This document shows positions 17,479 through 26,440 of a stretch of 64,000 nucleotides of DNA, piece after piece (within the stretch, counting starts at the first letter, position 1; each line of letters begins with the position of its first letter). Where the stretch lies: positions 124,001 to 188,000 of the forward strand of contig NZ_PVNB01000005.1 in assembly GCF_003001995.1 (NCBI RefSeq). The letters are read 5' to 3'. The position numbers and the translations under genes were made by a program. This DNA comes from Orenia metallireducens (GTDB taxonomy: Bacteria; Bacillota; Halanaerobiia; Halobacteroidales; Halobacteroidaceae). The notes beneath the pieces were generated by a model. That model did not search any database and was not told the DNA's origin. It saw only the letters and a list, made by a program, of their open reading frames with translations.

Positions 17479-17550
17479 TGTGGGTGCTTAGTGTCAGTGT
17501 GAGTTTAGATAATAATTTCTTCACTCCCACTCTCCACTCACACTCACACT
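17479..17550. repeat. Heptamer-repeat element between purM and purN
   Basis: Left arm with GTGCTTA-GTGTCAG-type units and right arm whose complement reads AGTGTGA GTGTGAG with 7-bp period, separated by an AT-rich centre. The right edge begins exactly at the purM stop codon. One of eleven similar intergenic elements in the window. Confidence 0.7.
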
Positions 17551-18577
17551 ATTTAATTTCGACTTTTTTGTCTCCTTCTTGTACCTCACCGATTAAATAA
17601 GCCTTCTCGCCTAGCTTATTAGCCTCTTCAACTACAGCATCTGCTTCTTTAGCAGGAACTATCAAGACCATACCGATTCCCATATTGAAGGTACGGCACA
17701 TCTCTCTATCTTCTATCTCACCTAACTTCTGCATGATATTGAATATCTCTGGCACATCCCAACTAGCTCTATCTAAGACAACCTTAGTATTATCAGGTAA
17801 GACTCTAGGAATATTCTCAATTAATCCCCCACCAGTAATATGAGCAATACCTCTAACTTGATACTTGTTAATTAACTCCAAAACAGGCTTAACATAGATT
17901 CTAGTAGGTGTTAATAGCTCCTCACCTAAAGTAGCCTCTAATCCCTCTAACTTACTATCAACATCATAGTCTTCTATCTCAAAAAAGAGCTTACGTACTA
18001 GAGAATAACCGTTGCTGTGAATACCATTAGAAGCCAGTCCAATTACTTTATCCCCAGCTTGAATCTTCTCCCCAGTGATTACCTTTGGCTTATCAACAAT
18101 TCCGACTACAAAGCCACCTGCATCATACTCACCATCACTATAAAAATCTGGCATCTCAGCAGTCTCTCCACCGATTAGAGCTGCACCTGACTGCTGACAT
18201 CCTTCTGCAATCCCTTTAACAATATCCTCGACTTTATCAGGATTTAATTTGCCTGTTGCCAGATAATCTAAGAAGAATAATGGCTTAGCACCTTGAGCTA
18301 AGATATCATTGACACACATAGCTACCAAATCTATCCCCACAGTATCATGCTTATCCATCATAAAGGCTAACTTCAACTTAGTACCCACACCGTCAGTTCC
18401 TGATACTAAGACTGGCTGTTCATAGCCACTTAAATTTGGTGCAAATAGACCACCAAAACCACCTAAGTCAGTCAATACCTCTGGTCCGAAAGTAGCTTTG
18501 ACATGCTTACCCATCTTACTTACTGCAGCTTCTCCCGCTTCAATATCCACTCCAGCATCTTTATAAGATAATCCCAT
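17549..18577 (-). CDS. purM: Phosphoribosylformylglycinamidine cyclo-ligase
   Basis: 342 residues of the AIR synthetase superfamily: [15 protein letters not shown], the [17 protein letters not shown] motif, [11 protein letters not shown], and [12 protein letters not shown] in the C-terminal domain. It closes FGAM to AIR using ATP. TGAGGGG precedes the ATG. A heptamer-repeat element begins at its stop codon. Confidence 0.97.
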   Translation of the reverse strand: MGLSYKDAGVDIEAGEAAVSKMGKHVKATFGPEVLTDLGGFGGLFAPNLSGYEQPVLVSGTDGVGTKLKLAFMMDKHDTVGIDLVAMCVNDILAQGAKPLFFLDYLATGKLNPDKVEDIVKGIAEGCQQSGAALIGGETAEMPDFYSDGEYDAGGFVVGIVDKPKVITGEKIQAGDKVIGLASNGIHSNGYSLVRKLFFEIEDYDVDSKLEGLEATLGEELLTPTRIYVKPVLELINKYQVRGIAHITGGGLIENIPRVLPDNTKVVLDRASWDVPEIFNIMQKLGEIEDREMCRTFNMGIGMVLIVPAKEADAVVEEANKLGEKAYLIGEVQEGDKKVEIK

Positions 18578-18659
18578 TTTACTTCACCCCTCATTTAGCA
18601 ATATACAACATATAAACATACAAGTTTAAAATAAAGCATTTTTATATTCTAACCTTTTA

Positions 18660-18697
18660 ACTTGCACTCTTTACTCGTTACTTGTTACTCATTACTG
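18660..18697. repeat. Heptamer-repeat element after purF
   Basis: Successive 7-bp units ending in TTACT (CGTTACT, TGTTACT and similar), 8 bases from the purF stop. A weak opposing arm of TACAA-type units lies at about 18600-18630. Confidence 0.65.
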
Positions 18698-18704
18698 CTC
18701 TCGA

Positions 18705-20132
18705 CTATTCTTCTAATGCGTATTTATCAGTTCCTCTACCAATTGGATAATCACCAGTAAAACAAGCCGTACAATAATCAAAGCCTTCAGCCTTAATTGA
18801 GTTTAATAAGCCCTCTATACTCACATAGGTTAAAGAATCTGCACCAATATAATTAGCAATCTCCTCAACACTATTATGAGCAGCAATTAGCTCTTGGCGT
18901 CTAGAGGTATCTAATCCATAATAACAGGACTCAATTACAGGAGGTGATGAAATAGCAAAGTGAATTTCACTAGCTCCTGCTTCTCTCATCATTCTGATAA
19001 TCTGCTTGCTAGTAGTACCTCTAACGATAGAGTCATCAATTAAGATAACCCTCTTTCCTTCGACAATCTCTCTAATTGGGTTTAATTTTACCCTTACCTT
19101 TAAATCTCTAATCTCTTGGGTAGGTTGAATAAAGGTTCTTCCTACATATCTATTTCTTAAAATACCCTTTTCATAGGGAATTCCTGACTCTTCAGCAAAA
19201 CCTATTGCTGCTGAAATGCCTGAGCTTGGTACAGGAACTACAATATCAGCCTCTACATCCATCTCTCTTGCTAGCTGACGCCCCATCTCTTTACGGGCTA
19301 AATGAACATTCTGACCACCAATTACACTATCAGGACGGGCAAAATAGATAAATTCAAAGATACAGAATCTAGATGGTTGCTCTTCACTATAAAAACGACT
19401 AGTAATTCCATCCTTATTGATAACTATCATCTCACCAGGTTTAATATCCCGAATCAACTTAGCTCCAATGATATCAAAGGCACAGGTCTCTGAAGCTACT
19501 ACATAAGCATCTCCTAGTTTACCCAATGATAATGGTCTAAAACCATGAGGGTCACGAGCAGCAATTAAATTATCTCCAGCCATTGCAATTAGACTATATG
19601 CACCTTTAACCTGTTGTAAACTATGCATTAAAGCCTCAACAATATTATCCTTAAAGGAACGAGCTACTAAATGGGCAATAACCTCTGTATCTAGAGTAGA
19701 GTGGAAGATAGAACCTTGATTCTCTAAATTCAATCTAATCTCTGAGCTATTAATTAGATTACCATTATGGGCGATAGCTAAATCTCCCTTGATTGAGTTA
19801 GTCAATAAAGGTTGAGCATTTGCTAATAGGCTTGACCCAGTAGTAGAGTAACGAACATGTCCAATTGCTATCTCTCCTTTTAAATCTGCTAAAATATCTT
19901 CATTAAAGACATTATTAACTAAACCCATTCCTTTATAAATATTAAATTTCCCTCTATGATTAACACAAATTCCTGCACTCTCTTGTCCACGGTGTTGAAG
20001 GGCATGTAAGCCTAAATAAGATAGTGTGGCCACATCATTGCTTCCCTTAGAATCATAAATCCCAAATACCCCACACTCTTCTTCCATCTTATCTACTGCC
20101 ATTTTCTTTTGGAGCGGATACTCTTTTTCCAT
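18705..20132 (-). CDS. purF: Amidophosphoribosyltransferase
   Basis: 475 residues. A short propeptide ends before Cys20 (EEECGVFGI), the N-terminal nucleophile of the glutaminase domain. The PRPP loop is VILIDDSIVRGTTSKQI. Cysteines at SRFCIFE, ESCYYGLD and FDYCTACF correspond to the [4Fe-4S] ligands of the Bacillus-type enzyme, which makes it oxygen-labile and subject to processing. It catalyses the committed step, PRPP plus glutamine to phosphoribosylamine. Regulation by the guanine aptamer upstream of purB fits end-product control. Confidence 0.97.
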   Translation of the reverse strand: MEKEYPLQKKMAVDKMEEECGVFGIYDSKGSNDVATLSYLGLHALQHRGQESAGICVNHRGKFNIYKGMGLVNNVFNEDILADLKGEIAIGHVRYSTTGSSLLANAQPLLTNSIKGDLAIAHNGNLINSSEIRLNLENQGSIFHSTLDTEVIAHLVARSFKDNIVEALMHSLQQVKGAYSLIAMAGDNLIAARDPHGFRPLSLGKLGDAYVVASETCAFDIIGAKLIRDIKPGEMIVINKDGITSRFYSEEQPSRFCIFEFIYFARPDSVIGGQNVHLARKEMGRQLAREMDVEADIVVPVPSSGISAAIGFAEESGIPYEKGILRNRYVGRTFIQPTQEIRDLKVRVKLNPIREIVEGKRVILIDDSIVRGTTSKQIIRMMREAGASEIHFAISSPPVIESCYYGLDTSRRQELIAAHNSVEEIANYIGADSLTYVSIEGLLNSIKAEGFDYCTACFTGDYPIGRGTDKYALEE

Positions 20133-20154
20133 CCTATTTCATCTCCTTCTAAGT

Positions 20155-20245
20155 TCAGTAATTAGTAACTAATAACTAGTAACGAGTTAAAAAATTTAAT
20201 AATAATTATTAAATATCATTACTGATTACTTGTTAGCTGTTACTG
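20155..20245. repeat. Heptamer-repeat element between purC and purF, overlapping the end of purC
   Basis: Left arm units TAGTAAC and TAATAAC, right arm units CATTACT and GATTACT, AT-rich centre. The right arm runs into purC and encodes its last residues Ser-Asn-Ser-stop, so the element has replaced the original 3' end of the gene or its stop codon context. Confidence 0.7.
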
Positions 20246-20949
20246 CCTTCAAGTCTTTTTAAAATCTCTTGGTAAGCTCCTTCTACCTCTCCTAAATCTC
20301 TACGGAAACGGTCCTTATCTAATTTCTTTTTAGTCTTACTATCCCAAAATCGACAAGTATCTGGAGAGATTTCATCACCTAAATAGACCTTTCCATCTGT
20401 ACCTTTACCAAACTCTAATTTAAAGTCAACTAAATCTATCCCTTTATCTGCTAAAAACTCTACTAATATTTCATTGATTTTAAAGGCTAAATCCTTAATT
20501 GTATCTAACTCTGCTTTGCTAGCCAATTCCTCTGCATAGATATGATATTCATTGATCATTGGGTCTCCCAATTCATCACTCTTATAATAGAACTCTAAAA
20601 CCGGCTTTTTAAGCTCAGTCCCCTCTTCTAGCCCTAATCTTTTAGCTATACTTCCAGCAGCAATATTTCTCATTACTACCTCTACTAAGATAATATCTAA
20701 CTTCTTAGTTAAAACATCAGTTTCATTAAGTTGTTCTACTAAATGAGTAGGAATACCTTTCTGCTCTAATAATTCAAAGAAGATAGTAGAAATCTTAGCA
20801 TTTAACTTACCCTTTTCACTAATCTGACCCTTCTTTTCACCATTAAAAGCCGTTGCATCATCTTTGTATTCAACAATTACCTTATCAGTGTCTTCGGTAC
20901 TATAAATCTTTTTAGCCTTTCCTTCATAAAGCATCTCTATTTTTTCCAT
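20233..20949 (-). CDS. purC: SAICAR synthetase
   Basis: 238 residues: [41 protein letters not shown] and [12 protein letters not shown] are all PurC signatures. It condenses CAIR with aspartate. An upstream in-frame ATG at 20967 overlaps the Shine-Dalgarno sequence GGAGGG, so I take the inner ATG at 20949. The last three residues lie inside a heptamer-repeat element. Confidence 0.96.
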   Translation of the reverse strand: MEKIEMLYEGKAKKIYSTEDTDKVIVEYKDDATAFNGEKKGQISEKGKLNAKISTIFFELLEQKGIPTHLVEQLNETDVLTKKLDIILVEVVMRNIAAGSIAKRLGLEEGTELKKPVLEFYYKSDELGDPMINEYHIYAEELASKAELDTIKDLAFKINEILVEFLADKGIDLVDFKLEFGKGTDGKVYLGDEISPDTCRFWDSKTKKKLDKDRFRRDLGEVEGAYQEILKRLEGSNS

Positions 20950-21012
20950 AATAATAGAACCCTCCATTTTGTTTAAAATGTACGGATTGATCGCAACCAG
21001 TCCCTACTAAAG

Positions 21013-22413
21013 TTAATCTAACTCTATATCTAACTTTTCGCTCCAATACTCTACAACTTTTTCTGCTTTCTGTGAAGCAATCCCGATATACTTTTCTGGA
21101 TTGATTAATAATTCCATCTGTTTATCAGTTAACTTCTCCCAGTAAGGTTTTAACTCCTCACTTTTCTGAATCAATCCTCTTAAGGTTTCACCTGATTGTT
21201 GTGATTCTAAGGTTAATTTTCGTACTGCTTCATGGGCGTCAGGGTGACCATAAGATGCTAACAGGATATAAAGCGGTTCTGCTACTATCATCTCTTTATT
21301 CATTTCAAAGTTTCTCTTAATATTTTCATGGTCTACTACTAGCTTTTCACATACTCTGATTAAGCGATTCACCGAGGATAATAGACCTACTATAATTTCA
21401 GGTATGAATCTACTAGAAGCTGAATTAGTTAAATCCCTTTGATGTTCTGATAACTGATCTTGATAGACTGTTACCATATGTGGCATGAAGGCTTTCCACA
21501 TACTCTTAACATTCTCATAATTGATAGGGTTTCTCTTATGAGGCATAGTTGAAGAACCAACTTGATCTTTTCCGAAGTGTTCACCAACTTCGCCAATCTC
21601 GGAACGCTGTAAATGGCGCATATCATCACTAAAGCTTGCTAATACCCCAAAAGCAGAGATTAATGAATGAACAAAATCTGTGATATACTCTGGCTCTACA
21701 ATTTGAGTAGAATGGGTACTTGCTTTTAATCCCAATTCTGCTAAAACATCAGCCTCAAATTCTTCAGGTTTATCAAAGAATAGATGACTAGCATTATAAG
21801 CACCTACAGCTCCAGATATCTTTCCTCTTAAATTCTTGGCACTCTCTTCTACCGCATGGATCTTATTACCAAAACGGCTGACATACTCCGCTACTGCAAA
21901 GCCAAAGGTAACTGGTACTGCATGCTGCCCATGAGTTCTACCAACTTGAACTGTATCCTTCTCTCTTAAAGCAATCTCCATTAACACCTTTTCTAGCTTC
22001 TTTAAGGTTGGTACGATTAACTCTTCAGCAGTCTCTTTATACCTTAAAGAGTTGGCTGTATCAACTATATCAAAAGAAGTAGTTGTAAAATGAATATAAG
22101 GCTTAGCATCTTCACTAACTCTCTTTTGAATACAATTTACTAAAGCCCGAATATTATGTCTAGTCTTCTTCTCTTCTGCATATACTTCCTCTGGACTAAG
22201 CTCACTTATAGCCTGCTTAACCTCCTTAACTACTTCTTCAGAACAGATTCCATTCTTAGCCAATGCTTTTACTAGAGCTAACTCTACCTCTGATTGGTAT
22301 CTTATCTTTGCTCTCTCGGACAAATATCTACTATACTCTTCAAACTCCTCACTTCTCATCGAATAACGATGATCTAAAGGGCTAATATTATCAAAAATGC
22401 TACGACTTATCAT
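21013..22413 (-). CDS. purB: Adenylosuccinate lyase (first of two), in the purine operon
   Basis: 466 residues of the fumarase/aspartase superfamily: GRTHGQHAVPVTFGFAVA, the TTTSFDIVDTANS segment, and the mobile loop GSSTMPHKRNPINYENV. It releases fumarate from SAICAR (and possibly adenylosuccinate). It differs clearly from the second PurB at 33766-35061, whose loop is GSSAMPHKKNPITCER. AGGAGGG five bases before the inner ATG sets the start at 22413. It is the first gene of the six-gene purine operon, directly behind a guanine riboswitch. Confidence 0.9.
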   Translation of the reverse strand: MISRSIFDNISPLDHRYSMRSEEFEEYSRYLSERAKIRYQSEVELALVKALAKNGICSEEVVKEVKQAISELSPEEVYAEEKKTRHNIRALVNCIQKRVSEDAKPYIHFTTTSFDIVDTANSLRYKETAEELIVPTLKKLEKVLMEIALREKDTVQVGRTHGQHAVPVTFGFAVAEYVSRFGNKIHAVEESAKNLRGKISGAVGAYNASHLFFDKPEEFEADVLAELGLKASTHSTQIVEPEYITDFVHSLISAFGVLASFSDDMRHLQRSEIGEVGEHFGKDQVGSSTMPHKRNPINYENVKSMWKAFMPHMVTVYQDQLSEHQRDLTNSASSRFIPEIIVGLLSSVNRLIRVCEKLVVDHENIKRNFEMNKEMIVAEPLYILLASYGHPDAHEAVRKLTLESQQSGETLRGLIQKSEELKPYWEKLTDKQMELLINPEKYIGIASQKAEKVVEYWSEKLDIELD

Positions 22414-22443
22414 CTTATCCCTCCTAATATATTTCATTTATAT

Positions 22444-22494
22444 AAAAAACACCTAATTATTCCCTTTACTACTCTGATAGAAGGTATAATTAGG
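22444..22494 (-). terminator. Expression-platform terminator of the purB guanine riboswitch
   Basis: GCCTAATTAT/ATAATTAGGT stem followed by GTTTTTT, between the aptamer and the purB ribosome site. Guanine binding should favour this terminator. Confidence 0.75.
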
Positions 22495-22514
22495 CATAAA
22501 GTTCCCTAAGTAAA

Positions 22515-22593
22515 CTTCCTCAAGTAGTCAGACAGTTTACGGCTATCTGGTAGAAACGTGTAGGCCCTATCCCCACATATATACTGAGCAAGA
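22515..22593 (-). ncRNA. Guanine-class purine riboswitch ahead of purB
   Basis: Conserved core read on the minus strand: P1 CTCA/TGAG, GTTTCTACC in the J2/3 region, P3 loop CCGTAAA, and CTGACTAC at J3/1. The C in GACTA (equivalent to C74 of xpt) specifies guanine/hypoxanthine rather than adenine. A terminator follows. It should shut off purB-C-F-M-N-H when guanine is abundant. Confidence 0.88.
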
Positions 22594-22622
22594 ATATTCG
22601 TTTTTAACGTCTTTACAATTCT

Positions 22623-22651
22623 ATAATAACATATTAAAACCATTATATCAA
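22623..22651 (-). promoter_or_regulatory. Promoter of the purB operon
   Basis: TTGATA (22646-22651), 17-bp spacer, TATTAT (22623-22628), about 30 bases before the aptamer. Confidence 0.75.
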
Positions 22652-22656
22652 TCAAT

Positions 22657-22696
22657 TAACGAATAATTTAGGTCTGAATTTATAAAATATTCGTTA
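22657..22696. promoter_or_regulatory. Inverted CGAA boxes upstream of the purB promoter
   Basis: TAACGAATA (22657-22665) and TATTCGTTA (22688-22696) form perfect 9-bp inverted arms 22 bases apart. The CGAA cores recall paired PurR boxes, though the arms could also act as a terminator for purE. Confidence 0.4.
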
Positions 22697-22699
22697 TGG

Positions 22700-23221
22700 T
22701 TATTTCTCTTTATTCTCTAAATACTTTTCAGTACCTAAACTCTCTAATTTATTAGCTACACCTTCAACCATCTCTTTCATATCAGCTTTATATTCCTTAT
22801 ACTTAGCTCTCAATTCTTTATCTACTCCACCTAAGATTTGAACTGCCAATAATCCTGCATTTTTAGCACCATTAATTGCTACAGTAGCTACAGGAACACC
22901 TCCTGGCATCTGAACGATTGAATATAATGAGTCAACTCCACTTAGAGTCGATGTCTTAACTGGAACTCCGATTATTGGAAGACTAGTAATAGATGCTACC
23001 ATTCCTGGCAGATGAGCTGCTCCACCTGCTCCAGCAATAATTACCTCTAAGCCTTTATCTTCTGCCTCTTGAGCATAATCATATAAACGTTGTGGAGTAC
23101 GATGAGCTGACACAACTGTAACTTCATAAGGCACTCCAAACTCTTCCATAATCTTCACAGCCTCTTTCATTACTGGTAAATCAGAATCACTTCCCATGAT
23201 AATACCAACAAGTGGTTTCAT
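22700..23221 (-). CDS. purE: N5-carboxyaminoimidazole ribonucleotide mutase, class I PurE
   Basis: 173 residues: [26 protein letters not shown] with the catalytic His, and [14 protein letters not shown]. It shifts the carboxylate of N5-CAIR to CAIR, working with purK immediately upstream. It is the last gene of the purD-purK-purE operon. Confidence 0.97.
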   Translation of the reverse strand: MKPLVGIIMGSDSDLPVMKEAVKIMEEFGVPYEVTVVSAHRTPQRLYDYAQEAEDKGLEVIIAGAGGAAHLPGMVASITSLPIIGVPVKTSTLSGVDSLYSIVQMPGGVPVATVAINGAKNAGLLAVQILGGVDKELRAKYKEYKADMKEMVEGVANKLESLGTEKYLENKEK

Positions 23222-23331
23222 AAAGTTAATCCTCTCCTATCTCTAGATTAATATGATTTTTATCAAGCTTATACATAGATTTAGGTCGAGTTTAACCTCG
23301 ACCTGATTATTAATTACTCTTTACTACTTAC

Positions 23332-24492
23332 CTAGCATTGTCCCTTAATCTTAATCACTTTACTTGCTTCCTCTGCCTTCTTGATTGCTTCTACTAGATT
23401 ATCACTTGTAACTGTAAAATGCCCCATCTTCCTCTTAGGCTTAGATATCTCTTTACCATAAACGTGAACTTTAAGAGTATCCTCTCTAGCTACCTCTACC
23501 ATTCCCTCAACAATAGCTTCTCCTTGCTGCCCTTCCCCCAAAATATTTCTCATCACTATTGGTCGTAGTAAAGCTGTCGCTCCTAAAGGTAATCCAGTAA
23601 TTGCTCTAATATGCTGTTCAAATTGGGAAGTAATAGAACCTTCAATAGTATAATGCCCAGAGTTATGAGGTCTTGGTGCTATCTCATTAATTAATAACCT
23701 TTCATCTTCTGTTACAAACATCTCAATACAGAAGATACCTACACCTTCAAAGACCTCCATTACCTGATGAGCTAAGCTAATAGCATCTTCTTTAAGAGTA
23801 TCTGAAATCTCTGCTGGCACTCTAGTTTCAATCAGGATACTATCTTGGTGATCATTCTCAGCAACAGGATAAACAGCTATCTCTCCATCGATTCCTCGAC
23901 AAGCCAAGATAGAAATCTCTTTAATGAAGGGTACAAAGCGTTCTATCATTAATGGTAAACTACCTGCTCCTAAACTTTCATAAGCTTGTACTACCTCATC
24001 TTGATTCTTAATTATTGCATTACCCTTACCGTCATAACCTCCAGTACAGCTCTTTAGCATCATAGGGTAAGCAAACTCTTCTCCTGCACTTTTAATCTCA
24101 TCTATATTTGAAACTGAAATAAAATCTGGAACTGCTATATTATTTACTGCTAATACCTCTTTCTGCTGATACTTATTCTGTATTATCTCTAAGCTTTTGA
24201 TAGTAGGGTAGATTTTATACCCTTCATCTTCTAACTCTTTTAATACTTCTATACCAATGTGTTCAAACTCATAAGTTATAACATCAGCTTTATTGGCCAA
24301 CTCTCTAATAGCCTCTTCATCATCAAAATCAGCAACAATATGCTCATCAGCTATACTATGAGCAGGACAGTTTTTGGTTGGGTCTAAAATTATGATCTTA
24401 AAATCCATTTTCTTAGCTTCTAAAATCATCATCTTCCCTAGCTGTCCACCACCGATAATTCCTATCTTCTGCTTAGTTGGATCTTTAGACAC
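23332..24492 (-). CDS. purK: N5-carboxyaminoimidazole ribonucleotide synthase
   Basis: 386 residues of the ATP-grasp superfamily: GIIGGGQLGKMM nucleotide fold at the N-terminus, LKSCTGGYDGKGN in the ATP-grasp domain, and EIAPRPHNSGHYTIE near the substrate site. It carboxylates AIR with bicarbonate and ATP. It starts at GTG after GAGGTG. Its presence with class I PurE shows the bacterial two-enzyme route. Confidence 0.96.
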   Translation of the reverse strand: MSKDPTKQKIGIIGGGQLGKMMILEAKKMDFKIIILDPTKNCPAHSIADEHIVADFDDEEAIRELANKADVITYEFEHIGIEVLKELEDEGYKIYPTIKSLEIIQNKYQQKEVLAVNNIAVPDFISVSNIDEIKSAGEEFAYPMMLKSCTGGYDGKGNAIIKNQDEVVQAYESLGAGSLPLMIERFVPFIKEISILACRGIDGEIAVYPVAENDHQDSILIETRVPAEISDTLKEDAISLAHQVMEVFEGVGIFCIEMFVTEDERLLINEIAPRPHNSGHYTIEGSITSQFEQHIRAITGLPLGATALLRPIVMRNILGEGQQGEAIVEGMVEVAREDTLKVHVYGKEISKPKRKMGHFTVTSDNLVEAIKKAEEASKVIKIKGQC

Positions 24493-24515
24493 TTTAACAC
24501 CTCACTTTATATATA

Positions 24516-24611
24516 GTAACGAGTGACAGGTAACAGGTGACGAGTAAAGAAAGAAAACTAATAATAGTCATTATTAAAAACTTATCACCCGTTACTCGTC
24601 ACTTGTCACTG
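24516..24611. repeat. Heptamer-repeat element between purD and purK
   Basis: The clearest example: left arm GTAACGA, GTGACAG units; right arm CGTTACT, CGTCACT units; AT-rich loop between. It ends two bases short of the purD stop codon. Confidence 0.75.
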
Positions 24612-25877
24612 CTATTTAATTGCTTTAGCTCCAATATCAGTTCTATAATGAGCATCAGCAAAATCTATCTTCTTAACCCCTTCATAAGCCCTATCAATAG
24701 TCGCTTGGTATCCATTACCTAAGGCAGTTACTCCTAACACCCGTCCGCCTGCCGTTACTAACTTGTCATCTTTAAAGTCTGTCCCTGCTTGGAAGACTAT
24801 AATATCTTCAGCTTCAGCTTCTTTTATACCACTAATCTCTTTTCCTTTCTCATAAGCAACTGGATATCCACCAGAAGCCATAATTACACATACACTTGTC
24901 TGATTTAACCACTCAATACCAACATCTTCTAATCTATCTTCGATTATTGCTTCTATAATATCTACTAAATCATTCTTTAATAGAGGTAATACTACCTCTG
25001 CCTCTGGATCACCAAAACGAACATTATATTCTATAACCTTTACTTCTCCATCTACAATCATCAATCCACTATAGAGAACACCTTTAAAAGTAATACCTTC
25101 TTTCTTTAAACCTTCAATAGTTGGTACTAGAATCTCTTCATAAACCTTTGCCATTAGTTCCTCTGTAGCTATCGGTGCTGGAGCATATGCCCCCATTCCT
25201 CCTGTATTAGGACCTTTATCTCCATCATAAGCGGGCTTATGATCTTGAGACGGAATCATTGGAACAATAGTCTCTCCATCAGTAAAAGCTAAGACCGTTG
25301 CTTCTTCTCCAGCTAAGAACTCTTCAACTACGATTCGCTCTCCAGCCTCGCCAAACTTCTCATTGACCATAATCTCCTCTACAGCTCTAACAGCTTCATC
25401 TACATTTTGAGCAACAATTACTCCCTTACCTGCTGCTAACCCTTCAGCCTTGACTACAATAGGAGCTCCTTCTTTCTTAATATAATCAATAGCTTCTTTA
25501 GCATCAGCAAAACTTTCATACTTTGCCGTAGGAATATCATATTTCTTCATAAAGTCTTTAGAAAATACTTTACTACCTTCTAACTGAGCAGCTGCTTTAT
25601 TAGGTCCAAAAACCTTTAATCCTTCAGCTTCAAAGGCATCAACAATTCCTACTACTAAAGGAGCTTCTGGTCCAACTACTGTTAAATCAATTTTTTCTTC
25701 TTTACAGAATTTAATTAGTCTATCAATATCAGTTGCCTCTATCTCTATATTTTCAGCTAAATCTGCTGTTCCAGCATTACCTGGGGCTACATATATCTTC
25801 TCTACTCTCTCACTCTGTTTTAACTTCCAAACTAAAGCATGTTCACGACCGCCGTTACCTACAACTAATATCTTCAT
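24612..25877 (-). CDS. purD: Phosphoribosylamine-glycine ligase
   Basis: 421 residues: VVGNGGREHALVWKL, GPNTGGMGAYAPAP and EYNVRFGDPEAEVVLP are GARS signatures, with an ATP-grasp central domain. It joins glycine to phosphoribosylamine. It is the first gene of the purD-K-E operon, with TGGAGGG before the ATG. A parS-like site and a guanine/PRPP tandem riboswitch lie upstream. Confidence 0.97.
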   Translation of the reverse strand: MKILVVGNGGREHALVWKLKQSERVEKIYVAPGNAGTADLAENIEIEATDIDRLIKFCKEEKIDLTVVGPEAPLVVGIVDAFEAEGLKVFGPNKAAAQLEGSKVFSKDFMKKYDIPTAKYESFADAKEAIDYIKKEGAPIVVKAEGLAAGKGVIVAQNVDEAVRAVEEIMVNEKFGEAGERIVVEEFLAGEEATVLAFTDGETIVPMIPSQDHKPAYDGDKGPNTGGMGAYAPAPIATEELMAKVYEEILVPTIEGLKKEGITFKGVLYSGLMIVDGEVKVIEYNVRFGDPEAEVVLPLLKNDLVDIIEAIIEDRLEDVGIEWLNQTSVCVIMASGGYPVAYEKGKEISGIKEAEAEDIIVFQAGTDFKDDKLVTAGGRVLGVTALGNGYQATIDRAYEGVKKIDFADAHYRTDIGAKAIK

Positions 25878-25906
25878 CTAATCCCTCCATATTTATATAA
25901 ATTTAT

Positions 25907-25922
25907 AGTTTCACGTGAAACA
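25907..25922. promoter_or_regulatory. parS-like centromere site
   Basis: AGTTTCACGTGAAACA matches the bacterial parS consensus TGTTNCACGTGAAACA at all but the first base. It lies in the purD leader, about 36 kb from parAB. Confidence 0.8.
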
Positions 25923-25953
25923 TTTAGGTTCTTTTATTCTCCTTTAAACATAG

Positions 25954-26013
25954 AAAAGCCCAGACAGGGAACCTCTACTAACTAAGAGTAGAACCTCCCC
26001 GCCTGGGCTTTTA
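25954..26013 (-). terminator. Expression-platform terminator of the purD riboswitch
   Basis: Long imperfect stem AAAAGCCCAG.../...CTGGGCTTTT. Its 5' arm uses the conserved AAAAGCCC-GGGAGG end of the PRPP aptamer, so ligand binding should prevent terminator formation (genetic ON with PRPP). Confidence 0.8.
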
Positions 26014-26194
26014 TCCCTTCGGTGTAATAACTGAGCATCTGTACCGCTTGGACCAGCCACAAAAGCAGTTTACAGTTTACAATTTACAATTTACAGTTAA
26101 ATTTAAAACATCAAGTTCTAAGAACTTAATTTTAAGATTTTAACTGTACACTGTACACTATCAACTATACACTGTCCTAGTGCGGAACCCTAGG
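25994..26194 (-). ncRNA. PRPP riboswitch (ykkC subtype 2b) with an inserted repeat element
   Basis: The minus strand carries CCTAGGGTTCCGC (26182-26194) and, after a 110-base insert, GGCTGGTCCAAGCGGTACA, ACACCGAAGGGATAAAAGCC and GGGGAGG, the conserved blocks of the ykkC fold. Position ahead of purD and directly after a guanine aptamer points to the PRPP-sensing subtype rather than guanidine or ppGpp types. The insert (26066-26175) is a heptamer-repeat element with two complementary arms, which can extend the P2 arm without breaking the core. Confidence 0.82.
26066..26175. repeat. Heptamer-repeat element inside the PRPP riboswitch
   Basis: Arms of about 36 bp: CAGTTTA CAGTTTA units at one end, with the complement of the other end reading CAGTGTA and TAGTGTA units, around an AT-rich loop. 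It folds back on itself. Confidence 0.75.
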
Positions 26195-26202
26195 TACACT
26201 TC

Positions 26203-26271
26203 CCTCATAGTCAGGTAGTTTACGGCCACCTGGTAGATACTTGTAAGCCCTATTCTTACACTTATATGAGG
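26203..26271 (-). ncRNA. Guanine-class purine riboswitch, tandem with the PRPP aptamer
   Basis: Minus-strand core: CCTCATATAAG, AATAGGGC, GTATCTACC, loop GCCGTAAA, and CTGACTATGAGG closing P1. GACTA has the guanine-specific C. It is only about 9 bases from the first PRPP aptamer block. Confidence 0.9.
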
Positions 26272-26293
26272 CATATTCGACTATTCTAGTCAT

Positions 26294-26339
26294 ATAATAA
26301 CAAACTAAAAGATTTTAGTCAACATAAATCCGAATAATT
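26294..26339 (-). promoter_or_regulatory. purD promoter with PurR-box-like site
   Basis: TTGACT (26317-26322), 17-bp spacer, TATTAT (26294-26299). AAATCCGAATAATT at 26326-26339 differs at one position from the Bacillus PurBox ANATCCGAACRNWT, placed just upstream of the -35. Confidence 0.65.
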
Positions 26340-26369
26340 AAGAATAATATAAAGATAAAATTCGATATT

Positions 26370-26399
26370 AAAAGGAAGCCTATATTATAGACTTCCTTT
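26370..26399 (-). terminator. Terminator of the barrel-like protein gene
   Basis: AAAGGAAG/CTTCCTTT stem with inner CTATA/TATAG pairing, 41 bases past the stop codon. Confidence 0.8.
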
Positions 26400-26440
26400 C
26401 AAGTGCAGTAAATTAAGTAAATATATAATTATTATCTAAA

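Noticed and set aside
15155-25877. Loss of purL, purQ and purS
   Set aside because: They are missing from this window, but may lie elsewhere; a window cannot show gene loss.
25954-26194. Guanidine-I riboswitch
   Set aside because: The fold family is the same (ykkC), but position before purD and tandem guanine aptamer point to the PRPP subtype; no guanidine exporter or carboxylase is nearby.
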